Below the pieces are notes generated by a model that was given only the letters and a program-made list of their open reading frames with translations, was not told the origin of the DNA and did not search any database. Below are positions 1 through 7,975 of a stretch of DNA of 64,000 nucleotides, piece by piece. The stretch is from Paenibacillus sp. V4I7 (GTDB lineage Bacteria; Bacillota; Bacilli; Paenibacillales; NBRC-103111). A program made the translations under genes and the position numbers. Position 1 is the stretch's first letter. The number at the start of each line of letters is the position of its first letter. Location of the stretch: positions 7,910,501-7,974,500 of the forward strand of contig NZ_JAUSZD010000002.1 of the NCBI RefSeq assembly GCF_030817275.1. Reading direction: 5' to 3'.

Positions 1-1
1 T

Positions 2-142
2 GTCTATGTGCAGGACATTTGGATAGATGCCGAGGGCACAGGCTTCCACAAGGATGGCGCTGGCGACATTCATATTCCGCCTTATGCCTTGGTCTATTCC
101 GGTGATCATGAAGTGGAAACCATTAGCCAGACGGATTTATAA
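2..142 (+). CDS. C-terminal end of probable phage-like baseplate assembly protein (partial)
   Basis: Only the last 46 codons are inside the window; the reading frame enters at base 2 and stops at TAA 140-142. The visible tail ends in a segment rich in small and aromatic residues (IPPYALVYSG). It lies 29 bp upstream of a tail-protein-I-like gene on the same strand. In contractile-tail loci of Gram-positive bacteria the gene just before the tail protein is usually the large baseplate J-like protein (TIGR02243 type), so that is the inferred identity. The sequence alone is too short to prove it. Confidence 0.5.
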   Translation, partial: VYVQDIWIDAEGTGFHKDGAGDIHIPPYALVYSGDHEVETISQTDL

Positions 143-171
143 TCCTTATTTAGGAAAAGAGGTGTCGAACG

Positions 172-2289
172 ATGCAGGATGGACAAACGTTTTTCTCACT
201 TAACAAACCGCTTGACTGGGAACAGGGATATGAAGCCAATATTCATATGCAGAGCGAAGGATTTTCGATTCAACAGACGGAAAAATACAGCATTCATCGC
301 ATCGTTCGCACAGATGAGTTGGAAGGCATTCATCCTATTCAAGAGATAACGGTTGGGCCAGGTCGGAAGCTATTTTTGCTAGACGAGGCTTCGAATGTAT
401 GGATTTATGATGATGAAAGTCGTCATCGGGAGTCGTTATTTCGCCAGGGTCATCAGTTGTTTAGCCAACAAGCGATGCTGGCTTCTATGTCAGATCTTTT
501 GGTGATAGCAGATGCCCACGTTGAAAGCGAGAGAAGACTTGCGGTTTATTCGATTTCCAATGGACAGACCATGTGGGCTATCCATGATTGGGAGGGGCTT
601 GAATTATTCCCTCTCGCGGTTAATACGAGATTAACAACGGCGAATTGTCTTTACGTGGCGGTCCCTTTGGACATTGCGATTGGTATGAATGGAAGTCCCG
701 AAGTCCCTAAGGGCGGCCGGATTGGCATTATACAGTGGAACGCGGCAGGCGAAGTGGTACATGTGTATGAGCATGAAATACACCGTCTGGAAGAAGCGGC
801 TGAAATTACTGCACTTCGAGGGCGTTATTACACCGCTGCTGCGGGTGGTACATTAGTTCTATTGGATGCACTGCTCAGAACGGTAACGGTATTCCATGAA
901 GATGGTAGGGAGCCGTTTCATTTTAAGCTGGAGCAGGAAGGGCGCTTTGCCGGTATTTCCATTGATACGAATCATAATATCTATATAGGGGACAGCGGAT
1001 ACGCACAGCAAGAAGGAGTAACGGAGCGGTTTATTCTAAAGTTTCGCGGAAATGGTGAGCAGTTTGATAAAGTGACTAGCTTTCGAGGGCGAACGGATAA
1101 ATTGCTGCACGATGGGCGCAACCGGTTGTATGTCTTTGATCGGATAAGTGGTCAGATTAGCCTGCTTGATCTTCGTGCACGTACGATGCTGCTGGAGGGG
1201 ACTCAGCTTCCGGAGGCCATCTATTTCTCGGCTGAGCTGGATACAACAGAGACGGAGACACAGTGGCATAAGATTCGTTTAGATGCCGATATTCCGGAGG
1301 AAACGCAGGTTCGTTTTTCCTATTTTACATCAGATGAAAGTGAAGGATTCATTGATGGCGAATACGTAAATTATACGGGCTATTTGACGGATCCAGGCAT
1401 TTCGATTCGAGATAAGCTGGCTGCGACGCGTGACTTATGGTCGGAGTCCATTCTGAATCCGAAGGATGCTCTTCTGATGAATGCCAGAGGCCGTTATCTA
1501 TGGTTCAAAATCGAGCTGGTAGGCAGCGAGCAAAAATCACCTTACATCCGAAAGCTTCGGGTCTACTTCCCGAGAACGTCACTGATTGCCTATTTGCCGC
1601 CGATTTACCAACAGGACGAGGATCATAGCCCTTTTCTGGAAAGATTTCTAGCGATGTTCAGCACGTTCTTTGACGATATGGAGGATAAAATAGACCGTAT
1701 TTCCTCTCATTTCGATCCGGATGCGGTATCCGGCACTTATCTGGAATGGTTAGGTCGCTGGCTGGCTATCACGGATCATGAGGCATGGGGCGAGACGAAG
1801 CTAAGATTGCTGATCAAACAGGCCCCTGAGCTTTACAAATTGCGGGGAACTCGCGAGGGCTTGATGAACATGCTTAAGATTTACACAGGGTCTGAACCGT
1901 TTTTGCTGGAATATTTTCAGTTTAAACAAATGCAGGAGACGTCGGAGCTGCGCCAGCTTTTTGCCCAGTTATATGGGGATAATCCTTATTGCTTCTGCAT
2001 CATGTTGAAGCCTGAATTCGTACAGACAGATGCACAACGGCTAACGATCGAGCAAATCATCGAAGACCAAAAACCAGCCTATACCGAAGGCAAATTAATT
2101 GTTCTACAACCGTGGATGTACGCGGACATGCATACCTATCTGGGCATAAATACTTACTTATCAGAGCCAACCTTGTTAACACTCGATCAGCGTTCGTCGA
2201 TGCCTTACAATACGGTTCTGATTGACGTAGATCGCGATAAACGAATGGACATACATACGCGCTTGGAATTGGATTCCGAAATCGAATAA
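172..2289 (+). CDS. Phage tail protein I-like component of a contractile injection system, with N-terminal beta-propeller
   Basis: This 705-aa protein has two parts. Residues about 30-340 carry repeated short strands of the NHL/beta-propeller kind (for example GRKLFLLDEASNVWIYD and NHNIYIGDSG). Residues about 475-600 match the phage tail protein domain (TIGR02242 type): a YLPPIYQQDE start, an acidic helix FFDDMEDKIDRI, then GTYLEWLGRWL and LYKLRGTREGL. In tail-like machines this domain belongs to the baseplate wedge or periphery; the propeller could mediate contacts. The ATG at 172 has a GAGGTG ribosome site 7 nt upstream. It is followed closely by its partner gene. No lysis or capsid genes are visible here, which favours an extracellular or intracellular contractile system over a prophage, but the rest of the locus is outside the window. 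Confidence 0.8.
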   Translation: MQDGQTFFSLNKPLDWEQGYEANIHMQSEGFSIQQTEKYSIHRIVRTDELEGIHPIQEITVGPGRKLFLLDEASNVWIYDDESRHRESLFRQGHQLFSQQAMLASMSDLLVIADAHVESERRLAVYSISNGQTMWAIHDWEGLELFPLAVNTRLTTANCLYVAVPLDIAIGMNGSPEVPKGGRIGIIQWNAAGEVVHVYEHEIHRLEEAAEITALRGRYYTAAAGGTLVLLDALLRTVTVFHEDGREPFHFKLEQEGRFAGISIDTNHNIYIGDSGYAQQEGVTERFILKFRGNGEQFDKVTSFRGRTDKLLHDGRNRLYVFDRISGQISLLDLRARTMLLEGTQLPEAIYFSAELDTTETETQWHKIRLDADIPEETQVRFSYFTSDESEGFIDGEYVNYTGYLTDPGISIRDKLAATRDLWSESILNPKDALLMNARGRYLWFKIELVGSEQKSPYIRKLRVYFPRTSLIAYLPPIYQQDEDHSPFLERFLAMFSTFFDDMEDKIDRISSHFDPDAVSGTYLEWLGRWLAITDHEAWGETKLRLLIKQAPELYKLRGTREGLMNMLKIYTGSEPFLLEYFQFKQMQETSELRQLFAQLYGDNPYCFCIMLKPEFVQTDAQRLTIEQIIEDQKPAYTEGKLIVLQPWMYADMHTYLGINTYLSEPTLLTLDQRSSMPYNTVLIDVDRDKRMDIHTRLELDSEIE

Positions 2290-2322
2290 ATGAAATGAGC
2301 CTTGGAAGGTGAGGGGATACTT

Positions 2323-4014
2323 ATGAAAAAAACACGCTATTACCCGTTCGAGCGCAATCGGTATTTCTATGGAAAGCTGCTGACGGTAAGGGATTTCGAG
2401 TCTGAGCAAAAGTATTTCAACGATAAGCGCAGGATGATGAACCGCTTGCTGCATGGTTCTGGCGTACTTACAGGTCTGCAGGTTGTCGCGGTCGATGAAA
2501 AGTCCGTTTCTGTAGAGATGGGAGCTGCGATTGACGCACTTGGCCGGGAAATTGTCGTGCCTTCTCCAATGACATTGAAGCTATCGATGATGGACGGTTT
2601 CAGCAATAACCAGTATGCCAAGAACGTATACCTATGTATTGCCTATGACGAAAAGGAAAAAGAACCCGTTCACGCGGTGGCTAATTCTTCTGTTCGTTCT
2701 GACGAAATTAATGACTATAATCGCGTTTTGGAAAGCTACCGCCTGTTTATCCGAGAAGATGCACCTGATCCAGCGTCATTGCCTTTGGCAAATCTGTCCG
2801 ATCAGACGGTCGTACTTTATCAAGATTCTGGGGTGCGCGTGCTTCAAACAACACCTCGTTATGTGAATCCAGGTCAACTTTTCGAAATGAAGCTGCGCTT
2901 CGAGAAGACTCTTAATGCTGGCAGACTGTCCTTTCAATATGAGCTGGCTGCTGAGCGCGTAGAGGCGATTGATGGAACAACGATTGTGTTCCAAGAGCCG
3001 CAGGATGGGCAAGAGAGCGAATATGAAATGAAGGTGCTTTTACGAGCGGATAGTACAGCTTCCGTGAAGGGCACGATTGGTGTGCAGGTGAGCACGGCTG
3101 TTTTGAAGCTGGATGACAGGCAGTTGGAGCTGCAAACTCAAGCTATTGGCGAAGTGCAGATTATTGGCGAGGCCGTGCGGGAACGGTTGATGTCGGATTT
3201 CGTGAAACAATCGTTGGAGGCTTCTTTAGAAGCTCCTACCGAGCCTTGTATTTATTTGGCTAAAATATGCCTTGTTCAAGTGGGACCAACCTATGTTATT
3301 GAAAGTGTCGAGCAAGTGCCATTTGGCGAATACGTGTACAATTCCTCGGTTATGTACAGGCTTGCTCAAGCGAACGAGTACCGCGAGGAAACATCCGGTC
3401 AGTTCGTAACGAAGTCCAAAGTGAAAACCTTGGCGCCAGGACAGCCTCCGGAATTCAAGGTTAACTTCAATAAAGCGATTAGCGAGCTTTCATTTGATTT
3501 AAGCATTCCAGCAGGCGGCGGCAGCGGCATTGCGGGTATGCTGAGCGGTGTCGTGGACATTCCGATAGAGCCTTTCACGAAGATTGCTGTGTCCCCATTC
3601 GGGAGAGCGACCAAAAGCTTCTTCTCCGGCGAAATCGCACATGGACTTGGCGAGGGCAACGTGCTGATCATCACTAGCTTGGAAGAGAGCAGTGGTGAAG
3701 CTTTCTCCGAAATGCTATCCAGCGGTGACCGCGTATACGGCGGAGCCTCCGATGTGTTCAAAGGCAGCGAGTTTGAACCCGATGCACCTGAAGTGAAGAT
3801 TGGCACGATTGCCTATCCACAAAAAGGCACGTTCCGCATTGGTGTGAAGGTACAGCAAACTTCTGAGCCGGGGAATGTACGTGTACGTTGGTGGGCGTAT
3901 AGCGCTGAAATGGCAAGTACTGCGAGAAGCGGCGCAAACAGTGGAGTCGATTCACTAGACGAAGCGCTTTCCGCGATGAGAGAAGCGGCCTCTGCGGGCA
4001 GCGGGGCTGAGTAG
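2323..4014 (+). CDS. Contractile injection locus protein of unknown function
   Basis: The product is 563 aa. An in-frame TTG seven codons upstream exists, but the ATG at 2323 has the AGGTGAGGGG ribosome site at 2307-2316 and is the better start. The N-terminal ~90 residues (YYPFERNRYFYGKLLTVRDF, HGSGVLTGLQV, LGREIVVP) form a conserved module that I associate with proteins coded beside tail-protein-I genes in phage-tail-like loci; the middle is beta-rich and the C-terminus is Ala/Ser-rich. No catalytic motif or signal peptide is seen. It starts 33 bp after the tail gene and is followed by a strong terminator, so it is the last gene of that operon. The function is unknown; a structural or fibre-related role is a guess. 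Confidence 0.65.
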   Translation: MKKTRYYPFERNRYFYGKLLTVRDFESEQKYFNDKRRMMNRLLHGSGVLTGLQVVAVDEKSVSVEMGAAIDALGREIVVPSPMTLKLSMMDGFSNNQYAKNVYLCIAYDEKEKEPVHAVANSSVRSDEINDYNRVLESYRLFIREDAPDPASLPLANLSDQTVVLYQDSGVRVLQTTPRYVNPGQLFEMKLRFEKTLNAGRLSFQYELAAERVEAIDGTTIVFQEPQDGQESEYEMKVLLRADSTASVKGTIGVQVSTAVLKLDDRQLELQTQAIGEVQIIGEAVRERLMSDFVKQSLEASLEAPTEPCIYLAKICLVQVGPTYVIESVEQVPFGEYVYNSSVMYRLAQANEYREETSGQFVTKSKVKTLAPGQPPEFKVNFNKAISELSFDLSIPAGGGSGIAGMLSGVVDIPIEPFTKIAVSPFGRATKSFFSGEIAHGLGEGNVLIITSLEESSGEAFSEMLSSGDRVYGGASDVFKGSEFEPDAPEVKIGTIAYPQKGTFRIGVKVQQTSEPGNVRVRWWAYSAEMASTARSGANSGVDSLDEALSAMREAASAGSGAE

Positions 4015-4092
4015 TTCTAGTGTACTCTCTCCTATAGGACAAAGGATGAGTTTTTCGTAATATGAACGATTCGGTCGGCTAAAAGGATCCAC

Positions 4093-4124
4093 AAAAAAAC
4101 ACGCCCAGTGGGGCGTGTTTTTTT
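4093..4124. terminator. Bidirectional intrinsic terminator
   Basis: A 14-bp stem (4093-4106 with 4111-4124) has an ACACGCCC/GGGCGTGT core, an A-run on one side and a T-run on the other. It can end the tail operon on the plus strand and the LysR gene on the minus strand. Confidence 0.9.
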
Positions 4125-4189
4125 GTGTTTGGTGGAGTCTCTGTAGGAAGCGAAACCCGGAGTTTTCCAAAAGCTTAAGATCAATACGC

Positions 4190-5068
4190 TTAGTTACGCC
4201 GCAGTTCTTCTTTTACATATTGCATTAAAAGATTTTTTGATGACGAAGGATACTCAGTGTTACGTAATTGCAGCAGGCCGACCGGGATGGATGAATCCTT
4301 CAGTTCGACGTGTATTCCCACGATATTAGGGGGTAACGCCGTGGAACCGAGAACGGCTCCTACGGAAGGAATTCGCTGAACGAACCCGGGAATAGCCGAG
4401 ATTTGGCTCACTGTATATAGAAAAGGAGTTTCGGTGTAATGGGAATATTGCTTAGATAACCTCAGATAATACAAGCAGGTATTTCCCCCAACGATCATCG
4501 GATAGTTAAGTAGTTCTTCAAAGGGGATTATTCCGTTTCTTTCGGCCAAGGGATGGTTGTTCGCTACAATAAAGGAGATATTTTCGCTATATAACGGTTC
4601 GAAGTGAAAAGAAGAAAGATCGGCAGGCTCTCCACATATGGCAAAGTCCAATTGATTCTGGAGTACCGCGCGTGACAGGGAGTCGGTGTTTCCATTGACA
4701 AAGTGACACGATACTTTTGGTTTATGTTCCCAGAATCGTCGCAGAGAGTTGGGTAGCACATGCTCAATCAACGATTCTAGCCCTCCGACGCGCAGGGAGC
4801 CGATCTCCTCTCTTTGCAAAGCTTTCGCCTGCTCAGTTACATGGTTCCAGTGTTGAATGAGCTTCTCAATTTCCGCGGCAAAAATTTGTCCAGAAGCCGT
4901 TAACTCTGCATCCCATCCTCGCTTGAATAGCTGGATGCCCAATTCCCTCTCCAGCCGCTGGACTTGATTTGTAATCGTAGACTGAGCGTAATTCAATTTC
5001 ACTGCCGCTTTGGTGAAATTTCCTTCTTGAATAATGGTTTGAAACGTAGTTAGCTCCTTTAAGTCCAT
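4190..5068 (-). CDS. LysR-family transcriptional regulator
   Basis: The product is 292 aa, the usual LysR length. Residues 1-60 form the winged helix-turn-helix (ELTTFQTIIQEGNFTKAAVKL, then AQSTITNQVQRLE) and about 90-290 the two-lobed co-inducer domain. An in-frame ATG lies five codons upstream, but ATG 5068 has GGAGAG about 8 nt before it and gives the canonical MDLKELTTF start. It is divergent from the tautomerase/CMD pair with a 110-bp gap containing an A/T-rich dyad, the standard arrangement for a LysR regulator controlling its neighbour and itself. The inducer cannot be read from sequence. Confidence 0.9.
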   Translation of the reverse strand: MDLKELTTFQTIIQEGNFTKAAVKLNYAQSTITNQVQRLERELGIQLFKRGWDAELTASGQIFAAEIEKLIQHWNHVTEQAKALQREEIGSLRVGGLESLIEHVLPNSLRRFWEHKPKVSCHFVNGNTDSLSRAVLQNQLDFAICGEPADLSSFHFEPLYSENISFIVANNHPLAERNGIIPFEELLNYPMIVGGNTCLYYLRLSKQYSHYTETPFLYTVSQISAIPGFVQRIPSVGAVLGSTALPPNIVGIHVELKDSSIPVGLLQLRNTEYPSSSKNLLMQYVKEELRRN

Positions 5069-5090
5069 GGCACATCTCTCCATCGAATAA

Positions 5091-5118
5091 ATTGAATTAA
5101 AATATGATTTTATTCAAT
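5091..5118. promoter_or_regulatory. Probable LysR operator dyad
   Basis: ATTGAAT (5091-5097) and ATTCAAT (5112-5118) are inverted arms with a near-symmetric A/T centre. The dyad lies between the LysR start and the tautomerase start and fits the T-N11-A style of LysR boxes. One base is missing from perfect symmetry. Assignment is inference. Confidence 0.5.
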
Positions 5119-5178
5119 TATACAAATAAAGAAGTGGGAAGTACAATTAGGGTATCTTGCTGAAGGAGTGATATTAAA

Positions 5179-5589
5179 ATGCCATTCATCAGAGTAAGCT
5201 ATATGGAAAATCAATATGGGACACAGCAACTGCCCTTCATAAGCCAAGCGATTATGAGAGCTCTAATCCAGCATTTCAATGTGCCGGAAGACGATTACTT
5301 TCAAGTGTTCCACTCGCACAAAGCAAGCGAGTTTTATTATAGTCGGAATTACTTAAACATAGAGCGAAGTGACAGGCTGCTCTATATTCAAATCACGCTC
5401 AAATCCGGAAGAAGCACCGAGCAGAAAATAAGCTTTTACGGAAAGTTAGCCGAACTATTATCAAATACACTTAACATGAGGAAAGAAGACGTATTCGTCG
5501 TGCTGGTCGACACGGAATTCGAGGACTGGACATTCGGTAACGGCGCTGCGCAAATGATCGAACGTCCGGACAACAAGGGAGAGGCATAA
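5179..5589 (+). CDS. Tautomerase family protein
   Basis: This 136-aa protein begins Met-Pro-Phe, so processing exposes the N-terminal proline that acts as catalytic base in the 4-oxalocrotonate tautomerase superfamily. The length is that of the Tautomerase_2 type (about 125-140 aa, two fused beta-alpha-beta units) rather than the 62-aa short type. The stretch SDRLLYIQITLKSGRS followed by KISFYGKLAELLS is typical. A GGAGTG ribosome site precedes the ATG. It is followed 2 bp later by a carboxymuconolactone-decarboxylase-like gene and is divergent from a LysR regulator, suggesting an aromatic or quinone-type substrate. The actual substrate is unknown. Confidence 0.85.
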   Translation: MPFIRVSYMENQYGTQQLPFISQAIMRALIQHFNVPEDDYFQVFHSHKASEFYYSRNYLNIERSDRLLYIQITLKSGRSTEQKISFYGKLAELLSNTLNMRKEDVFVVLVDTEFEDWTFGNGAAQMIERPDNKGEA

Positions 5590-5591
5590 GA

Positions 5592-5921
5592 ATGAAGCAT
5601 CGAAAAATTGTATCAAACGCTCGTGACTCGTTTGGGGATATTGCCCCTACTTTCGTGCGCTATTCGGAAGAAGTACTCTTCGAGGACGTTTGGAGAAGAG
5701 AACAATTATCGCTTCGGGAACGTAGTCTCCTTACGATATCAGTGCTAGTCACCGGAGGACTTACAGGGCAGCTTCCTTATCATCTTCGCTTAGCAAAAGA
5801 GAACGGTTTGACCGAAGAAGAACTGATCGAAGCCTTGACCCATCTCGCGTTTTACGCCGGATGGCCGCGCGCCGCATCTGCGATTCAAGTTGCGAAGGAT
5901 GTATTCGAGGAGAACTCATAA
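5592..5921 (+). CDS. Carboxymuconolactone decarboxylase family protein
   Basis: The product is 109 aa, a single all-helical CMD domain. The motif region LRERSLLTISVLVTGG, LPYHLRLAKENGLTEEEL and LTHLAFYAGWPRA matches the gamma-CMD branch. The Cys-x-x-Cys pair of AhpD-type peroxidase members is absent, so a redox role is unlikely and a decarboxylase/isomerase-like or binding role is more plausible. The ATG starts 2 bp after the tautomerase stop, and the ribosome site (GGGAGAGG) lies inside that gene, so the two are translationally linked. Confidence 0.85.
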   Translation: MKHRKIVSNARDSFGDIAPTFVRYSEEVLFEDVWRREQLSLRERSLLTISVLVTGGLTGQLPYHLRLAKENGLTEEELIEALTHLAFYAGWPRAASAIQVAKDVFEENS

Positions 5922-5961
5922 AGACGGGATAAGGGGTGTGTAACTAACCACTGCGGGAGCT

Positions 5962-5982
5962 CGCATCACTGGCAGTGATGCG
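5962..5982. repeat. Short perfect inverted repeat
   Basis: CGCATCACT / AGTGATGCG arms of 9 bp surround a GGC loop, 40 bp after the CMD stop. No T-run follows, so a classical terminator is not clear; an mRNA 3'-end hairpin is possible. Confidence 0.6.
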
Positions 5983-6065
5983 TCAGGAGTTCAGCCCTCG
6001 CGGACTGAAGAATGTAACAAGTGAGCTATCACTATAAAATAACTTCTAATACAAAATAGAACTCT

Positions 6066-6118
6066 GTAAACGTCAAAAAGCCCCTATCTTTTCAAGTTGG
6101 GGGCTATTTGACGTTTAC
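6066..6118. repeat. Long 19-bp inverted repeat, possible convergent terminator
   Basis: The arms GTAAACGTCAAAAAGCCCC (6066-6084) and its complement (6100-6118) match at 18 of 19 positions around a 15-nt loop. It lies between the convergent CMD and TetR genes. It may end both transcripts, but the arms are longer than needed and no clean T-run follows. The rest of 5922-6186 shows no gene. Confidence 0.65.
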
Positions 6119-6186
6119 GGAGGAGCATGGTATCATGCCATATTTTTGTATAGTGTGAGACTTGTCAACCTGATCAGGATCCCGTA

Positions 6187-6846
6187 TTAAGTGCTGTGAC
6201 TTGGCAGCAACGAGCTGACTATCATTGATAGCGTTTGCCTGTATACGGAATGGGCCGATTGTACATCTCCCAAATGTCCACCCATGTAAAGATGAATAAC
6301 GCCATGGAGCGAGGCCCAGACTATTCGTACAACGGATTCCGTGTCGTACTGGCCAGGAATCAGCCCTTGCTCTTTCGCATTGCTGATCACGGTCAATAAT
6401 TGCCGCATGGCTGTTACGGTGCCTTGCATGCTCTCCTCGTCCGGTTTGAAATTTCCGAAGGCTCCTCCGAACATCAGCTTATAATAACCGGAGTAACGCT
6501 GCCCGAATTGCCAAAAGGTTTCACCTAAATTCAGAAAATACTGTACTGGATTAGCTGCTTGCGGTGTCGCCTCGAATTCGTAAGCTAGAAGTTTACACCC
6601 TTCTAGATACAACTGCTGAGCCAAACCCTCTTTATTGACAAACAAGCTATAAATGATTTTTGTCGAGCAATCCATTTTCTGCGCTACTTTACGTACGGTA
6701 ACGGCTTCCGGGCCCTCTTCTTGCAAGAGCGTTGCCGCAGCATCAACAACGAGCTTACGGAGATTTTCATTGTTTTGCAAACGAGCTTCTTGGTAGGTTT
6801 TCAACACACGTGTGTTCGCAGTGGAGGAAATATCTTGGTCGCTCAT
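6187..6846 (-). CDS. TetR-family regulator with WHG-type C-terminal domain
   Basis: The product is 219 aa. Residues about 28-75 are the TetR helix-turn-helix (VVDAAATLLQEEGPEAVTVRKVAQKMDCSTKIIYSLFVNKEGL). The C-terminal half (FWQFGQRYSGYYKLMFGGAFGNF) resembles the WHG/TetR_C ligand domain. Start choice: GTG 6855, ATG 6849 and ATG 6846 are in frame; AGGTG sits 6 nt before ATG 6846, which I take as the start. It is divergent from an SDR/MDR/SMP-30 operon, and the gap holds three copies of one 13-bp imperfect palindrome, so it very probably represses both itself and the operon. Confidence 0.88.
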   Translation of the reverse strand: MSDQDISSTANTRVLKTYQEARLQNNENLRKLVVDAAATLLQEEGPEAVTVRKVAQKMDCSTKIIYSLFVNKEGLAQQLYLEGCKLLAYEFEATPQAANPVQYFLNLGETFWQFGQRYSGYYKLMFGGAFGNFKPDEESMQGTVTAMRQLLTVISNAKEQGLIPGQYDTESVVRIVWASLHGVIHLYMGGHLGDVQSAHSVYRQTLSMIVSSLLPSHST

Positions 6847-6879
6847 CATCTTCACCTTCGGTTATCGTGTTTTCGTCAG

Positions 6880-6892
6880 GAAACAAGGTTTC
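6880..6892. promoter_or_regulatory. TetR operator copy A
   Basis: GAAACAAGGTTTC is a GAAAC/GTTTC dyad just upstream of the TetR start. Read on the other strand it matches copy C (7074-7086) at 11 of 13 positions. Probable autoregulatory site. Confidence 0.6.
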
Positions 6893-6965
6893 TGACTCTC
6901 TTACCAGAAATTTTATATAGTTGTTAGGTGGTTGTCAATGTGACGTTGGATGTTCAAAGATCATA

Positions 6966-6994
6966 TTGACTTTCTAAAAATGTGTGGTTACAAT
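6966..6994 (+). promoter_or_regulatory. Predicted sigma-A promoter of the SDR operon
   Basis: TTGACT (6966-6971), a 17-bp spacer and TACAAT (6989-6994) form a good promoter pointing to the SDR gene. The expected transcription start is about 7001, directly before operator copy B, a position where a repressor would block initiation. Confidence 0.65.
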
Positions 6995-7005
6995 GAATTC
7001 AATTA

Positions 7006-7018
7006 GAAACACTGTTAC
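7006..7018. promoter_or_regulatory. TetR operator copy B
   Basis: GAAACACTGTTAC; its reverse complement GTAACAGTGTTTC differs from copy C at one position. It begins a few bases after the predicted transcription start. Confidence 0.65.
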
Positions 7019-7073
7019 CGAGACTGAAGATTCTTAACTTTCTTCGGAATTGGGGAATACTTCTAAGCATTCA

Positions 7074-7086
7074 GTAACATTGTTTC
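7074..7086. promoter_or_regulatory. TetR operator copy C
   Basis: GTAACATTGTTTC, an inverted copy of site B 68 bp away, lies 38 bp upstream of the SDR start codon. Confidence 0.65.
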
Positions 7087-7123
7087 TTAACTAAAACATC
7101 GTATCTAAAAGGAGAATAACACT

Positions 7124-7975
7124 ATGACATTTCAAGGGAAATGGTCGCTCGTCACTGGAGCTTCTTCAGGTATTGGAGAGCAATTCGCGAGACAACTAGC
7201 CAAACAAGGCAGCCATTTGGTACTCGTGGCCCGATCGAAGAGCAAGCTTGAGAGCTTGGCATCAGAGCTCAGAATGAATTATGGCATCAATGCCGAGGTT
7301 ATCGCGATGGATCTTGCGAAAGAGGGCTCGCCCAGAGAGTTATATCGGCAATGTCAACTTTTGAAAGTGGATATCGAACTGCTGATTAACAATGCAGGCT
7401 TTGCTACACATGGTTTGTTCGAACAAGTGTCAGGTGAGCGTCAGCATGAAGAAGTGATGCTCAATGTCGCCGCTGTTGTAGATATGACCCACTTGTTCTT
7501 GCCGGACATGTTGCGCAAAAGCTCAGGTGCAGTTATCAATGTTGCATCAACCGCCGGATTTCAACCACTTCCCTATATGGCCGTATATGGAGCAACGAAA
7601 GCTTTCGTCTTGTCGTTTACTCAAGCGTTATGGTGGGAAAATCGAAACCGCGGAGTGAAATTCTTTGCACTTTGTCCAGGTTCGACGGACACCAGTTTCT
7701 TTAATGTCGTAGGAACGGAAGAAGCATCCGTCGGAAAGAAAGATACGCCGGAAAGAGTCGTAGAGGTTGCACTTCGCGCGTTGAAGGAAGGAAAAATATA
7801 CGTCGTTCCGGGTGTGCAGAATTATATCGGGGCGCAGTTATCGCGATTCATAACACGCAAACAAGGTCTTCGTCTTGTTGGAGGCATGCTTCGTCCACGC
7901 GGAGGATCCGGCAATAATAATATTTATAAGAATACAGATAATCAATCTGATCTTGCAGGGAGGACAATTCGATGA
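7124..7975 (+). CDS. Short-chain dehydrogenase/reductase
   Basis: The product is 283 aa, a classical NAD(P)-dependent SDR. TGASSGIG at 11-18 binds the dinucleotide, NNAG is at 89-92, and Ser142, Tyr155 and Lys159 form the catalytic set (VASTAG...YGATK). Arg37 after the second strand suggests NADP(H) preference. AAGGAG precedes the ATG. The stop overlaps the next start (ATGA at 7972-7975). The closest known group is the DltE/YqjQ-like SDRs that act on acyl or lipid carbonyls, but the substrate is not decidable. It is the first gene of the TetR-controlled operon. Confidence 0.9.
   Translation: MTFQGKWSLVTGASSGIGEQFARQLAKQGSHLVLVARSKSKLESLASELRMNYGINAEVIAMDLAKEGSPRELYRQCQLLKVDIELLINNAGFATHGLFEQVSGERQHEEVMLNVAAVVDMTHLFLPDMLRKSSGAVINVASTAGFQPLPYMAVYGATKAFVLSFTQALWWENRNRGVKFFALCPGSTDTSFFNVVGTEEASVGKKDTPERVVEVALRALKEGKIYVVPGVQNYIGAQLSRFITRKQGLRLVGGMLRPRGGSGNNNIYKNTDNQSDLAGRTIR

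Noticed and set aside
3399-3806. 135-codon minus-strand open frame inside the contractile locus gene
   Set aside because: Shadow of the real plus-strand gene; no ribosome site and composition mirrors the opposite strand.
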